Source: Cynocephalus volans
Taxonomy: Eukaryota; Chordata; Mammalia; Dermoptera; Cynocephalidae
Assembly: GCF_027409185.1 (NCBI RefSeq)
Contig: NC_084464.1
Location: forward strand, 42,011,095 to 42,075,094
Length of the DNA: 64,000 nt
Reading direction: 5' to 3'
In this document: positions 23,560-38,610 of the stretch, in pieces
Layout: each line of letters begins with the position of its first letter
Numbering within the stretch: position 1 is the stretch's first letter
Made by a program: the position numbers and the translations under genes
The notes under the pieces: model-generated
Databases searched by the model: none
The model's input: the letters and a program-made list of their open reading frames with translations, nothing else
What the model was told of the DNA's origin: nothing

Positions 23560-23886
23560 CAGTCAAAGGCTGGATCACCGGGAGGGAGTGGGGGAGCAAG
23601 GCCCAGTACCAGGCAGCCACTGCCCCGTGGCTCTGAGGGGGTGGGGAAGGCAAGCCCTGGTCATCCCCTTAGTCTGTAGCCCTTTTGTGTATGTGCCTGG
23701 CAAGGGCGATGTGGGACTGTTCCTGCAGGCACAGCTGCAGCAGTGGCCAGGGTGGAGGCAGGGCCTGGAGAGCACTGCCCTCCCAGATCCGTCCTCAGGC
23801 TTTTTCAGTGATAGGGGATATGCACCCCAAGCGCCTCTGCTTGGCCTGACCCCACTGAGGGGTCTCTGTCCCCAGTAACAGCAGAG
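23560..23886 (+). promoter_or_regulatory. MOG: MOG proximal promoter and 5'UTR
   Basis: GC-richer segment directly upstream of the MOG start codon. There is no CpG island and no clear TATA box, in keeping with a tissue-restricted oligodendrocyte gene. The transcription start cannot be fixed from sequence alone. Confidence 0.5.
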
Positions 23887-23971
23887 ATGGCAAGTTTATC
23901 GAACTCCTCTCTGCCCAGCTGCTTCCTCTCCCTCCTCTTCCTCCTCCTCCACCTGTCTTCCAGCTATGCAG
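23887..23971 (+). CDS. MOG: MOG exon 1 (signal peptide)
   Basis: Codes for the 28-residue signal peptide plus the first base of the next codon. The ATG has g at -3 and g at +4, a good context. Donor is gtaaga. One residue shorter than the human signal peptide. Confidence 0.93.
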
Positions 23972-26900
23972 GTAAGACATGTGTTTATTCTTGCCCGGGT
24001 GAGACTCAGAGGAGAAAGGCTAGTTCCCCAGGGCTCACTTCCTTAAATTGTCCTCAAATTGCCATGTGAGTTCTCTTTCTAAAACTTAGGTCTGCTGACA
24101 TGGTTCCCCTTCACAGAAACCTTCAGTGGCTCCTTACAGCCATCAAAATAGAATCCAAACTCTTTAATGTGACTTTAACTCAAGGTTCTCCTTGAAGCAG
24201 CTCTTATCTGGCTTTCCAGTTTTGGTTTTTCAACTCTCAAATGGGGATAAAATACTAACAACCTCTTGGAGTTGCTGTCAAGGTTAGATGAGATGAGGTA
24301 TGTAACATGCTTAGCAGTGCCTGTGCATACTAAATCTCAATAGTGTTTGTTGAATTATATTGTCCTGTCATGTTTGAGAGTTTGCTTGGCATAATCAGGC
24401 ACCAATAAGTTTTTATAGGGGAGCCCTGCTTTCATGTGCAGAGGAGAAATAAAAGAAACCTGATTGATAGAGACAGCCCAGTCCATCCACTCTCCCTGGG
24501 GAAATCTTTCCACATACCACATGGGAAAAAGACTGGGAACATGGTCAGAGCAGGGTCTAGGAGCTGCAGTGAGGTTGAATGTACAGAGGGAAAGAGCCAT
24601 CCCCAGGGTGGAAGATCTCAGAGGAGAATTTGGGGAAACAGTGTAAGCAAGGACAGAGGGCTGAGAAGTGGTGGAGAGGCAGTTTAAGTGGATGGAGTGA
24701 CAACAGTAAGACCTCTGAGGGGAGAACAGGGATTGATTTGGGTATATGCTCAAGAGGAAAAAATTTACCCCTCCCTGGTTCTAGAATTTCATTTAAAAAT
24801 CGAGGGTCTTCTTTCTTCCCTGTTTTGAAGCAATTATTTCCACGACATGCTTGTTTGTCAAGTCTTCCTCTAATCTTGTCTCTTCTCTTTGGTGTCTTGG
24901 ACAGGACAGTTCAGAGTGATAGGACCAAAGCACCCCATCCGGGCTCTGGTCGGGGATGAAGTGGAATTGCCATGTCGCATATCTCCTGGGAAGAATGCCA
25001 CAGGCATGGAGGTGGGGTGGTACCGCCCGCCCTTCTCTAGGGTGGTTCATCTCTACCGAAATGGCAAGGACCAAGATGGAGAGCAGGCACCTGAATATCG
25101 GGGCCGGACGGAGCTGCTAAAAGAGACTATTAGTGAGGGAAAGGTGACCCTCAGGATCCGGAACGTAAGGTTCTCAGATGAAGGAGGTTTCACCTGCTTT
25201 TTCCGAGATCATTCTTACCAAGAGGAGGCAGCCATGGAATTGAAAGTGGAAGGTAAGGAGTGTCACATAAGGTATTATCTGTCGGGTGGCCAAGACCTCC
25301 CTCTGAGACCTCAATCATTCTCTCAATTGAGATGAGATCCTTCAACCCAAACATCTCACTCCTGGGAATCAATTCCACAGACATAGGAGAGTACTCCAAA
25401 AAGTTCATGGAAAAACAGAATTAAAAGATAATATGAATCTTACCATGAACTCTTTGAAGACCACTCATATATGCATCAGTAAACAGTAACTTACATGCTC
25501 ATGGCTGTCTGTTGCATCATTATTCAGAGTGAAAGGAGATTGGAATCAAAGTCAGTGCCCGTGAGTAGGGAAGTGGCTACATGAATGACGGTATCTATAC
25601 CATAAATACTAAGCAGCCAGTAAAAAGATGGTTTCAGAGCTATCTCAGATGGCTTTGAGGCATTCCATGAAGTATTGTTGCGTGATAAAAGCAAGCTACA
25701 GAATGCAGAGAACAAAAGACCGTGTGTTTGTGAGCGTATATATCAGAGAAAAATATGAAAGGCCATCCATAGGAAAGTAAATATGAAGAACTTTGCAGGA
25801 AGAGGAGAAAGGAGGGAGGATAGGAGTGTGATCTAACCAAAAAATAAAAAAGAAGAGCTCATAATTATCCATATGATCATAGTTATCCATTCATATGAAA
25901 GCATGCATAATACGTACATCTGTGGGTACATGTAGAGAAATTCTTTTTTTAACTTTAAAAAAGGAAAAGAGGGCCAGCCCGTGGCTCACTGGGAGAGCGT
26001 GGTGCTGACAACACCAAGTCAAGGGTTAAGATCCCCTTACCGGTCATCTTTTTAAAAATAAATAAATAAATAAGTAAAAGAAAAAAGAAAAGAAAAACCA
26101 AAATGGAAAAGGTGAGAAATGAAGGCAGCAAAAATGCAAGAGTCAATTTCATGCCATGAAAGATAATTAAGTATTCAAGTGGACTTTTTCCCTTCTGTGT
26201 TTTGCTTTTTATTTGTTATAAACAAGGATATTATCCCTCCCAAGTCAAATTGATCAAATCCTGTTACAATGAATTCCTCGGTTGGTGGTATTTTGTTAGA
26301 AAGGGAATATTACTGAAAAGCACATTCCTGGTAAAGCACAGTCCAAGTAAATAAACAAGTAAAGCAAATGTCTGAATATAATCACAGAAAGAAAGAGATG
26401 TCACCTGTAGGTTTTACATCTGCTGCTTTCGTTCTCCAGAATTTCATTTTCAGTATGTTTTATGTGATATGTGATTTGGGAGTTTATTTTTTCTTCTATC
26501 CCAGGATGGTTAAGAAGCGGACAAGGTGGAATGGACAGGGGTGGGGGAGGGGGCAATATTGAAAGTTCATTGCTATTTAATTGAAGAACAAAAATGTTCT
26601 GAGGGCCGGAGCCTCAGATCCTTTCCTTTCTCTCCTCCCTACCTGCAGTGCAAACACCAGACAATCCATCACTTCTGTATCTCTGGGGTGAGGGTGACTG
26701 CTGCAGTGTTGGGACCAGCAGAGGGCATTGTATGCAGAATAACAAAGCACTGTTTCTAGAGACAGACTGCATATGAAAATAGCTTTGTGTGTCATGGAAA
26801 GTTCTTCATACAGCAGTTCACACTGGGGAATTTTTACCATAAAGAAGTCTGATAGTGAGGACCTTGCCGGTTTGTAGATTTACCTCCCTCCTGCTCAACT

Positions 26901-29900
26901 ATTTTCTAGTTCAACAACTGCCTCAGGGGAGAAAGTTTTCGCTTGGGTTGGTTTCTACATTCCAACCCCCTCCGCCTATCTCTTAGTCTGCATGCCTAAG
27001 AATCTAAAAAAAAAAAAAATACTCTTTTACAAGTAAACAAGGGACCACTTGCCTAGCCTGGGGAGCCAGGAAGCTGAGACAAATATAGAATAAAATGCCA
27101 TAACTGTATTATTGTAAGTTTCAGGTGTAATTACCTCCCCTCTTTCCCTAAAGAGTTTCTGATCTCTCTCACACCTTTTTTTTTTTTTTGTCATTTTTCT
27201 GATTTTATTACTAGTTGTCTCTAATCCTTTCTTTAAACTCTCCTTTATGGGCCGGCCCGTGGCTCACTCGGGAGAGTGCGGTGCTGATAACACCAAGGCC
27301 CCGGGTTCGGATCCCATATAGGGATGGCCGTTTCGCTCACTGGCTGAGCGTGGTGCTGACAACACCAAGTCAAGGGTTAAGATCCCCTTACCGGTCATCT
27401 TTTTTTAAAAATAAATAAACAAATAAATAAAATAAAATAAAAATAAACTCTCCTTTATGAAACTTAAATTCATATACAAAAGTAGAGAGAATTTTATAAT
27501 GAGATGCCAAGTACCCACAGTGGCTGCAGCAGTTATCAAACCAAGGACAATCTGTCTCAGCTGATCCCCCCATTACCACCCTCCCTTACTGATTTGCTAA
27601 GGCAAATTTTAGGCAAAATTATCATTTCATTGCTAATGCTCAAGAATGTGTGACTCAAACATAAGAACTCTTTTTTAAAAAAATAAATGAATAACCACAA
27701 CACTATTATCACATTTTTAAAAATTAACAAAAATTCCTCATTATCATCAAAGATCCAGTCTGTGTTCAAATTTTCCTGATTGTTTCATAAATATATTTTT
27801 ATAATTGGTTTGTTTGAATTGGATCCAAACAAGATCCACCCATTGGTATTTGCCCTCAGGCTTTCCTACAGTCTGAATTTTGCTGACTGCACTCCCAGAT
27901 TCCCAGTTCTCCACGTTAAATACAAGGTCTTGTATTTCCTGTAAATAGATAGATCTGGAAGCATGTTCAGATTCAGGTTTGATTTATTTTGACAAGTATA
28001 CTTCATAGTTGATACTATATGCTTCTTATTGCTTTACATCGGGAGGCTCTTAATGTCTGCTTTTCTCTTTATTTATGATCTAGTCCTTTGTGAAAGTATA
28101 TAATTTGTGCAAAAAAGAAAAGAAAAAAAACCACCTTAAGTATGTATCTGCTAAATCACATTGCTACAGGTAAATTCCAGCATGAACTTAAAAGTAAAGT
28201 TTGCTGCATTTTCTTCTGGGGAACACAATAACGGAGAAGAGCCTTAGGCTGCAGCTTGAAGTATACCTGAGAAACCCACCTAGACCAGATTAATGTGGCT
28301 AGCTGTGATTTAATCCCTACCTTTGGTGGCAATATCCTTATCTAGCCCCCCTAAAGCAAAGAACAAAATGAAAAGGGCTGCAACAGCAGCATGGTACATC
28401 GAGATCAGACAGATGGAGCTTTTGGATACTGAGGAGCAGATCTAGAGTGGGAAATGGATGGGAGCCAGAGCTGAAGATCATCCCTCCCTCATTGCCTGTC
28501 CTACTACACATCTGGTCAGTTACCAAGTCCTATGGATCTACCTTCTTAAAGGCTCCAGAAGAGGGGTGCTTAACTTTTTTTATGTGTCATGCACCCCTTT
28601 GGCAGACTGCTGAAATTGATGGGCCTTTCTCAGAAGAATGTTTTAAATACACAAAACATTTATACTGAATACCACTATCAAAATATTAAATTACAAGAGA
28701 TAGAGTGGCCCTAGTAATTAATGTGACTTCAAAATAGTGATAAAAATAAGTGATATTTTGAGATTTCTCTAACAATTCTAATGTGATATGAAAATATTTG
28801 TGATTTTATGGGCTGGCCAGTTAGCTCATATATTAAAGAACAGCCTTGTAACACTGAAAGTCGAGGGTTCAGATCACTGCACCAGCCAGCCATGAAAAAA
28901 AGAAAAAGAAAAAATACATATATTTGTGATTTTTATTGATGATAAAAGTCAGTTTCTGTTCATTTTATTGTGGTGTTTTGCCTACAAACTACAAAGGTAG
29001 TTAAAAGAAACACTAAATTTCAGTTTAAAGGTTACTGAGAATTTATCCGTATTTTTTTTTCCCAATTTTATTTTATGGATCCCTTGACTTCCTACACCAC
29101 TGCTGTCTGAGTTCAGGTTCATGTTGGTTTTTTACCTGTAACTGTTACCATGGCCTCCCCTCCCTCCCTCCCTCCTCCAGACTAGTCTTGCAATTGGTCG
29201 GTAAATCTGATCTGTCACTCCTCAGGTTGGAATCCTTCAGAGCACCCCTATGGTTTTGAAGACCAGATCTAAGTACCTTAACTGGGTCTCAAAACTCCCC
29301 AAGCCTCGACCAATACATAACCTTGACTTTAAACCACTAGCCCTTCCTAGAAACAAACCCACTTTTCCTTCAAGGCTAAGCTCAGATGTCAATTCTGTGT
29401 CACCTTCTTTGAATTTTGGTGATATCCATTCCTTTATTCAACCCGATTTACTAAGCCCCTGGCTGTGCTGGGTGTTCAGAGTACAGCTCTGGGCAGCATC
29501 GGTTCTGCCTTTCAGATCCCTTCTACTGGATCAGCCCCGGGGTGCTGGTTCTCATCGCGGTGCTGCCTGTGCTCCTCCTGCAGATTGCTGTGGGCCTCAT
29601 CTTCCTCTGCCTGCAGCGCAGACTGAGAGGTATGGGGCAGAGGGTGGGTGGATCAGGGTCTTCCCCTAAGTGAACTGGCCTCTGAGAGCTAGGTCAGTTA
29701 ACATTGATTTTTGAGTGACTTCTGGGTTCCAAACTCCATAGCGACAAGTTTTACATTTTACTGAATGCTTTCATATGGATAATAGGACCTTGCATTTCCC
29801 TATGAGGTACCTCTGATATAAAATAGCCCCACTTTAAAGAGGAGGCAACTGAGGTCGGGAGTGTTTCAGTGACTTACTGAAAGTGACACATGTAAGCATC

Positions 29901-32900
29901 AGAGCTCAGGCCCTGCACCATACCTAGCAGCTTCATGCAACTGGGAGAGTGTGAGCTTCAAAGTCAGACAAGTCTAGGCTTTTAGGAGTTTTAAATATAC
30001 TGAAGTGAAAGTCCCTCCTGTTACAGGGGGACAGTGCTCAGCTCCTGGCTGAGGCTCCCCAAAATTGATATCAAATTCACAGGTCCAGCCGCCTGCCCCC
30101 AGACAAAAGAAAACCACTGAAAAGCCAATGTTGGTGAAAATGGAAGTCAGTCTTTATTCAGGAATACCAGTGACCTGAGGAGAGATGTTGAGCTAACCTT
30201 ATCTCTGGTAAACCTGAAGGACAATGGCCAAGCTACAGCCATCTACAAGACAGTTTACCAAAAGGTTTATAAAGAGGGGGATGAGAGAACGGACTGTGAG
30301 AAAATGAAAAGCAGGAGGAGGGGCACGTGAGCAGTGAGGGCCTCACGCAAGGTCTCAGGTGCAAAGTCCCACCAAGACTCCATCTGGTTCCTGCTCCTGT
30401 CCTTATCTTGGAGTCTGGGTAGTACATGCAAGTCTGCAGCTTCAAACTGGCTGGAAAACAACTTTACATTCATGCAAATAATGTCATCTTGCCCCATAAC
30501 CAAGGTCCAAAATATCAAATAACCATGGGAAAAGAGGGAACTCAGAGAAATACATGCCAAGGGGGGGGGGGAAGCTGTCTTTTTAAAATCTTTTAGAGCA
30601 CATGTGGTTTTAGGTCCCAACATGGCTTCAATCCTGCTCACTCCAACACTACCACAGAGTAGGTGTTCAAAAATTGTTTCCTCCTTCTTTTCCATTCAAC
30701 ACTGAGGACTCCAGTTCAACTGTCCGTGAAGCTCCTCTTTTGTGCCCAGAGTTTCCATTTGGAGCCTTTTTCCCCCACCAAGTGTTCTCCCCGACACCAA
30801 AACATGAAGGACCTTCACTCTCCTAAGAGCTTAAAGCAGCAGCGAGGGCTGGGGCATGTGGGAGGGGGCAGGTATTGATGGGATCAACAACGGGGTCCTT
30901 TCTCTTGCTTTGATTTCATCCCAGATGCTTGGTTACCTATTTCTCCCACATGAAAAAGTCCTTTAGCCCATATGGCCAAGTAGAAAAAACCTGAATGATG
31001 GAGTTAGGTAGACTGGGTTTGAATCCAATCTCAGGCACTAAACTCTGAGCAAAATTCTTAGGTTCTCCACTACTTAGCACCTTGTCTGTCAAGTAGAGAT
31101 AACATCCTCCCTCCTAAATTGTAGGAAGGATTAAAGCAGATAATGCTATGCAAAGTGCCTAGTACAGAGCCAGACACAAAGTAGCTGCTCACTAAATATT
31201 TCTTTCCTCCCTTCCTCATTCAGCTAGAAAGTGGCTTTAGATTTACAAAGTGACAACCCAGCAGGGAGGAGTGGCAATGGGAATAGAGAACCAAGAAAAG
31301 GAGCTTAGAGCAGTGGGGGAGAAAATAAGATCTTATGATGGTTTGAGGTGCTGCTATTTACTGAGGCTCTTGGCATTCTTTATTCCAGTATTTAATTCAG
31401 AAAACCGCCAGGAAAAGAGCCTGAACTCTTGGCTCCAAATCCAGTGCCCTTCCAACTCTCTCCTAAGGATGCTCCCAGGTTGCAGAGAAGTAACCTGCAC
31501 AAAGGCCTAGGGCGCTGGGTTTGGAAGGGTCCCCACCTAGTGCCAGTGCAGGAACTAAAAATGTTGCCTTTTTCTATTTTAGGAAAACTTCGAGCAGAGA
31601 TAGGTGAGTTCCACACACCCTCCACCCTACCCCCCAATTCTTCCCTTTTGGTCTTCGGTATAACTATATAGACATTTTCTCAAACCATCTCTGCCTCTCT
31701 CCCAATACCCTGAGCTCCTTTCGGGTGAGAAATTCACTATTTAAAATTCCTCCAACCAGCTGAGAATTGTAGACATTCTCAGTGCTCTCCTGCCTTCAGC
31801 CAGGGTAGGGGTAAAGTCCTGCAGCTTCCCTTCCTCTAACGTCTATCAGGACTAGAACCAATTTTAACAAAGACTCAGAGGAGAAAGAATCCCCTTTGAC
31901 TGCCCCACTAAGTCCATTTTCATATGTTCCTCTTTCAGAGAACCTCCACCGGAATTTTGGTAAGTGCTGGTATATCCTGGCCCTCCTGGGTCAACTTGGT
32001 GTTTCACTCAGGTTCCAGTTGCCTGCGGGAACAAGGACCCCTGGCTCCAGGTTGGTCCCCTCCCTCCCTTCCTCTCTTTTTCTTTCTTTAAATAAGTTGT
32101 CATTTGCATCTAGGATTGGTAAGATAATAGCAAATACTTATATACCCCTTTTATGTGCCAGGCACTTTACTAACAGCTTTACAAATGTTAATTCCTTATG
32201 CACATTATTTCTTTTCGGGAATTACGAAAACGAGGTAAACAGATCCTTTGCACATAAACTTGGTGTCTAGTTGGAGAGGTGAAATATATACTTGAAGTAA
32301 CAGAACAAAGCATATATATATTATCTACTGTATGTGCATGACGGAATGAGTTTTACACACAACTAATCAGAGAAGGCTTCTTGGAGGAAGAGTGAAGCCA
32401 CCAAGCCCCACAAGAAAGTTGACTTTTCAAGGATATGGTCTCTGCCTTTTTTGTTCACTGCAGATTGCCCAGTGCCTACAACAGAAGGGCACTCAAATAT
32501 TTGTTGAATGAAAGTTGCAGAAGAAATTATAAGAGGGAATCAGGCAGAGCACAGATAGTCCTTGCTCTGAGCAATCTTTCTGAATGGCCTGTCCCCCTGA
32601 GGCTGTAGGTGATCCTACTCTGCTCTCCAATTTATGACATTGGATCAGCATGCAGACCCCCCCCCCCCCACACACACACACAGTCTTTGAGCACCCAAAG
32701 AGGAGGAACAGAATCTTTTGTTTTGGAGGATTTGAATATCAAAGGTCTTAACTCTCTTGTACAATGATCTCTTCGGCAGTCTGGTAAAGTCTAATGGACC
32801 CCTTCCCAGAATAGTGTTTTTAAATGCACACATAAAACATATAGGATTATGGGGGGGGAACACATTGTATTGAAATAGTTATCAACATATAAACAAGTTT

Positions 32901-34166
32901 GTGATAGAGTAACCTATTTCTTTAAATAACAAAAGAAATGCATCACATAACAAAGTAGCAGCAAGTCTAATAACTTGTAATTTCAAAATATTGATTAAAC
33001 ATAAAGTTATTTCAAGATTTCTGTAACAACTCTAATGGGAATCAAAGCATCTGTGGTTTCCATTGGTGATAAAGTCCCAGGTGCTGCTGTACTATGGTTT
33101 TTGCTTATATTTTTAATGGAAGAAAATGCTAAATCCAGTTAGAGGTTAGTGAAAATAAAGATGTAGTGCTATTCTCATCAAGGCTTTCTAGATTCTGTCC
33201 CCAGAGTCCTTTGGGTTCTTTAACCGAAGGTTAAGAAACTCAGTAAGAAGGGTGGATGGGGCAGGAGGGCAACACATGTTAATCCTGTTTGTTCTGGATT
33301 GAACAATTCAGATCCCCACTTTCTGAGGGTGCCCTGCTGGAAGATAACCCTGTTTGTAATTGTGCCGGTTCTTGGACCCCTTGTTGCCTTGATCATCTGC
33401 TACAACTGGCTGCATCGAAGACTAGCAGGTGCAGTGGCTGGGCACTGAGCAGTTGGGGACCAAGTCAGCCTGGGAAACAGAGAGGAGCCTGGATTTCCTT
33501 CCTTCTCTGTCACCCTGCCCAATCCCAGTCCTTAGAGAAAATGTGAAGAGAACCACTTACTGAGATCTGTGGGGTTCCTCAGTGGAAAGGGACAGGTGGT
33601 CAGTTCGAATGTCCAGAGCGAGGATGTGGGGGAGGGAGCTAGTCCTCTTCCACTGACCACTTATTTGTTTCTTTGTTTTCAGGGCACTTTATTGAAGAGC
33701 TAAGTAAGTTCTCTTTTCTTTCTATAAGCTGAAAACAAAAAGCCAGGAAAGGGAGCAACAAGCAACAAGAGGAAGAGGGAGGCTATTGAGGAATCACAAT
33801 CCCAAATGAGAGGCGGGAGAGCCTGGTGGAGGGAGGACCACTCCAGCGAGGTAGACGGGAAGGAGGTCAGCTGTTAGGGACAAGTTCACAGGTGGCAGAG
33901 AGGGAAGCTGGCGACGCACCCCCACCTCCTGCCTGATTCGCTCCACCTTCAGTGCCCCTCGGCAGGAACCCCGCTCCAGGCGGCCTCCTCCCACTCTCTA
34001 TAGCAGCCGCCCTGTGCCTTTCCCCCAGGACTAGCCACTGAGGCAGGCACAGAGGCAAATGACCCCAAAGGGCTTTTTGTCTTCCTGGTTCAATGGTTTC
34101 ACAATAGAAACTGCTGACATAGATTTTTCAGGTTATTTTCTCCTTTTTCTAGGAAACCCCTTCTGA
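23887..34166 (+). CDS. MOG: Myelin oligodendrocyte glycoprotein (8 exons)
   Basis: MOG is an Ig-superfamily protein on the outer surface of CNS myelin and a target in demyelinating autoimmunity. Eight exons join in frame: 23887-23971, 24905-25252, 29516-29629, 31583-31603, 31939-31959, 33312-33428, 33683-33703 and 34153-34166, giving 741 bp and 246 residues (human 247). All introns are GT-AG. Signal peptide 1-28 ends ...SSSYA; the mature protein starts GQFRVIGP. The V-type Ig domain (about 29-143) has its two cysteines in ELPCRIS and GFTCFF and the conserved N-glycosylation site NAT at mature Asn31. A transmembrane helix is encoded by exon 3 and a second hydrophobic segment by exon 6. The C-terminus is RNPF. 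No frameshift or stop, so it looks functional. Alternative splicing of the short exons is known in primates. Confidence 0.97.
24090..24345 (+). repeat. L2 fragment followed by MIR, MOG intron 1
   Basis: 24090-24235 resembles L2 (cttcagtggctccttaca, aatccaaactctttaatg). 24245-24345 is a MIR 3' part (gataaaatactaacaacc, ggttagatgagatgagg). Confidence 0.45.
24905..25252 (+). CDS. MOG: MOG exon 2 (Ig V domain)
   Basis: 348 bp, the same length as in human. Encodes the whole extracellular Ig domain, ending ...MELKVE. Acceptor ttggacag, donor gtaagg. Confidence 0.97.
25340..25830 (+). mobile_element. Old L1 3'-end fragment, MOG intron 2
   Basis: actcctgggaatcaattcc, tgttgcatcattattcag, ccataaatactaagcagcc, then gcgtgataaaagcaagc: the order of an L1M 3' end. 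Interrupted by a small palindromic element at 25392-25459. Confidence 0.5.
25392..25459. mobile_element. ~70-bp palindromic MITE
   Basis: Terminal inverted repeats ccaaaaagttcatgga and ccatgaactctttga flank a short core (ttaaaagataatatgaatc). Related copies lie at 52586-52648 and 61466-61508. Looks like a mariner-type miniature DNA transposon; family name not certain. Confidence 0.6.
25971..26090 (+). mobile_element. tRNA-Ile-derived SINE, recombinant monomer
   Basis: Unit 1 head (gggccagcccgtggctcac) fused to unit 2 body and tail (gacaacaccaagtcaagg, ccggtcatc), then an (aaat)n tail. In MOG intron 2. Confidence 0.85.
27250..27444 (+). mobile_element. tRNA-Ile-derived SINE, dimer
   Basis: Complete dimer with (aaat)n tail. 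A perfect 15-base target duplication, aaactctcctttatg, flanks it, so the insertion is young. In MOG intron 2. Confidence 0.95.
27460..28090 (-). mobile_element. Old L1 fragment (antisense), MOG intron 2
   Basis: ccacaacactattatcacat, attcctcattatcatcaaag, gtgttcaaattttcctgat and ttggatccaaacaagatcc follow the antisense order of an old L1M element. Confidence 0.5.
28565..29095 (+). mobile_element. Ancient non-autonomous DNA transposon, copy 1
   Basis: Shares order with 32745-33242: gcacccctttggcagactg, tcagaagaatgttttaaat, tgatattttgagatttctc, gtgatttttattgatgat. Split by a SINE at 28809-28916. The 'cttaac...' start and the matching inverted end in copy 2 suggest a TIR element. Confidence 0.5.
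28809..28916 (+). mobile_element. tRNA-Ile-derived SINE, monomer
   Basis: gggctggccagttagctcat, then tgtaacactgaaagtcgag and accagccagcc with an A-rich tail. Inserted in the DNA transposon above. Confidence 0.8.
29110..29430 (+). repeat. L2 LINE 3' fragment
   Basis: tggaatccttcagagcaccc, aagaccagatctaagtacc, then aaggctaagctcagatgtc, as in L2. Just upstream of MOG exon 3. Confidence 0.45.
29516..29629 (+). CDS. MOG: MOG exon 3 (transmembrane helix)
   Basis: 114 bp encoding DPFYWISPGVLVL and the following hydrophobic stretch to LRG. Preceded by a 4.3-kb intron filled with repeats. Confidence 0.96.
29740..29910 (+). repeat. MIR SINE remnant
   Basis: atagccccactttaaagagg, gaggcaactgaggtcgg, then agtgacacatgtaagc. 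Confidence 0.55.
30019..30648 (-). mobile_element. Solo LTR (endogenous retrovirus fossil), 630 bp
   Basis: Ends are TG...CA (tgttacaggg at the left, ctccaaca at the right). Flanking bases ctcc/ctac fit a slightly diverged 4-bp duplication. Read on the minus strand it has a TATA-like box (ctttataaac, near 30270) and an aataaa signal (near 30152) in LTR order. An ERV1-type family is likely from the 4-bp duplication. It lies in MOG intron 3, antisense to the gene. No internal viral sequence seen. Confidence 0.7.
30985..31200 (+). repeat. MIR SINE remnant
   Basis: agactgggtttgaatccaa, ttctccactacttagcac, then aggattaaagcagataatg and gtgcctagtacagagcc. Confidence 0.65.
31583..31603 (+). CDS. MOG: MOG exon 4 (21-bp micro-exon)
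   Basis: Encodes KLRAEI with split codons at both ends. Acceptor ctattttag, donor gtgagt. Confidence 0.93.
   Translation, partial: ENFEQR
31939..31959 (+). CDS. MOG: MOG exon 5 (21-bp micro-exon)
   Basis: Encodes NLHRNF. Acceptor ctctttcag, donor gtaagt. Confidence 0.93.
32120..32515 (+). repeat. MIR fragment and L2 3' tail, MOG intron 5
   Basis: 32120-32250: ttatgtgccaggcactttac (MIR). 32425-32515: agattgcccagtgcctaca and atatttgttgaatgaaag (L2 3' end). Confidence 0.5.
32649..32682. repeat. (C)n(CA)n simple repeat
   Basis: A run of about 13 C followed by ca dinucleotides. Confidence 0.85.
32745..33242 (+). mobile_element. Ancient non-autonomous DNA transposon, copy 2
   Basis: Same element as 28565-29095: cttaactctcttgta at the left, gcagtctggtaaagtc, aagtctaataacttg, ttggtgataaagtccc, and an inverted terminal match aggttaagaaactcag at the right. 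In MOG intron 5. Confidence 0.55.
33312..33428 (+). CDS. MOG: MOG exon 6 (second hydrophobic segment)
   Basis: 117 bp from DPHFLRVPCWKI through a long hydrophobic run to WLHRRLA. In the known protein this segment is membrane-associated rather than a full second span. Confidence 0.95.
33683..33703 (+). CDS. MOG: MOG exon 7 (21-bp micro-exon)
   Basis: Encodes HFIEEL (human QFLEEL). Acceptor gttttcag, donor gtaagt. Confidence 0.92.
   Translation, partial: GTLLKS
34153..34166 (+). CDS. MOG: MOG exon 8, coding part
   Basis: Completes Arg and adds NPF then TGA. The exon runs on into the 3'UTR. Confidence 0.92.
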
Positions 34167-35221
34167 GTGACGTCGCATCTTCGCAGGGCTGGAGAGCCTG
34201 GTTGTCTCATCCATCAAGTTGCACACTCACTGGCCTCTCTGCAATGGGACATTCCAATCTGCACTTCCAGGAACACTCTGAATTCCAAATAGAATTGATT
34301 TTCCATCTTCTATGTCTACCTTTTCTCTTCTTTGTCCTTTCCTCCTTTCCCCCTTTTGCTACCCACATCTTTCCACTCCTTTCTCTAATCTTCCATCTGG
34401 AAGCCCTCTCTGGCTAAGTTCAGGTGGGTGCCCCTCTCTCCATTAGAGGACCCCTGTGCTGGAGAATAACAGACAGGAGGGTCTGCCATGAACTGGACAC
34501 CAGGAACCTCCTCACTGCAAATTACAGCACACCAACTTTGCAAATGCTTGTTTCTTCTTCCAAAACCCCAGCAGTGACTGGGCAGAGCTGAGAGCTGTGG
34601 AGGGTAGAAAGAATAGAAAGAGCCCAAACATGAGAGAGAGCTGAGTGAGCTGCAGAGAGATGATATGCGGAGCCCTAACCAAAACCTGGAGATGGGCAGA
34701 AACCCACCAAAAACTGGCCAGAGCTCTATCTCATCTTGGCAGCCAACTAGAAACTAGGGAAGCAAGGGATTTAAACTGGGCAGCACATCTGTTTCAGAAT
34801 GTTCTCTTTCCCCTTTTTGGCGGGGGGTGACTGGCTGGTAAGGGGATTGGAACCCTTGACCTTGGTGTTAGGACACCTCACTCTAATCGCCCAGCCCCCT
34901 AGAATGTTTCCCTTCTACTTCCACATCTTCCGGGGGTCCCCCAGTCTCTTCTCTTACCCTTTTTCTCCCATCTTCTTACCTGTCAGAGCGCCACTCTTTC
35001 ATTCAACAATTACTAGTTGGTGGTCTTTCAGACACAAAGAAACAAGCTAGGTGCTAATTAACAATAATATAAATATCCATGTACACATTTCTTTTCCCTT
35101 TTCTTTTTCATATTTCCTTCATTATCCACTCACCTCTCTCCCTCTATCCCAGCCTCCTAACCCTGGAGGCCAGTCCTCAGGAAAACCTAACACAAAGACC
35201 TCAGCTGGAAAGGTCATTTAC
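34167..35221 (+). other. MOG 3'UTR and convergent gap to ZFP57
   Basis: The stop codons of MOG (+) and ZFP57 (-) are 1055 bp apart, so the two 3'UTRs share this stretch. No canonical aataaa is visible on either strand, so I cannot place either 3' end. A SINE fragment lies inside. Confidence 0.6.
34818..34898 (-). mobile_element. tRNA-Ile-derived SINE fragment
   Basis: gactggctggtaagggga then cccttgaccttggtgtta, ending gcccagcccc. Inside the MOG/ZFP57 3' gap. Confidence 0.7.
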
Positions 35222-38610
<3,389 letters not shown>

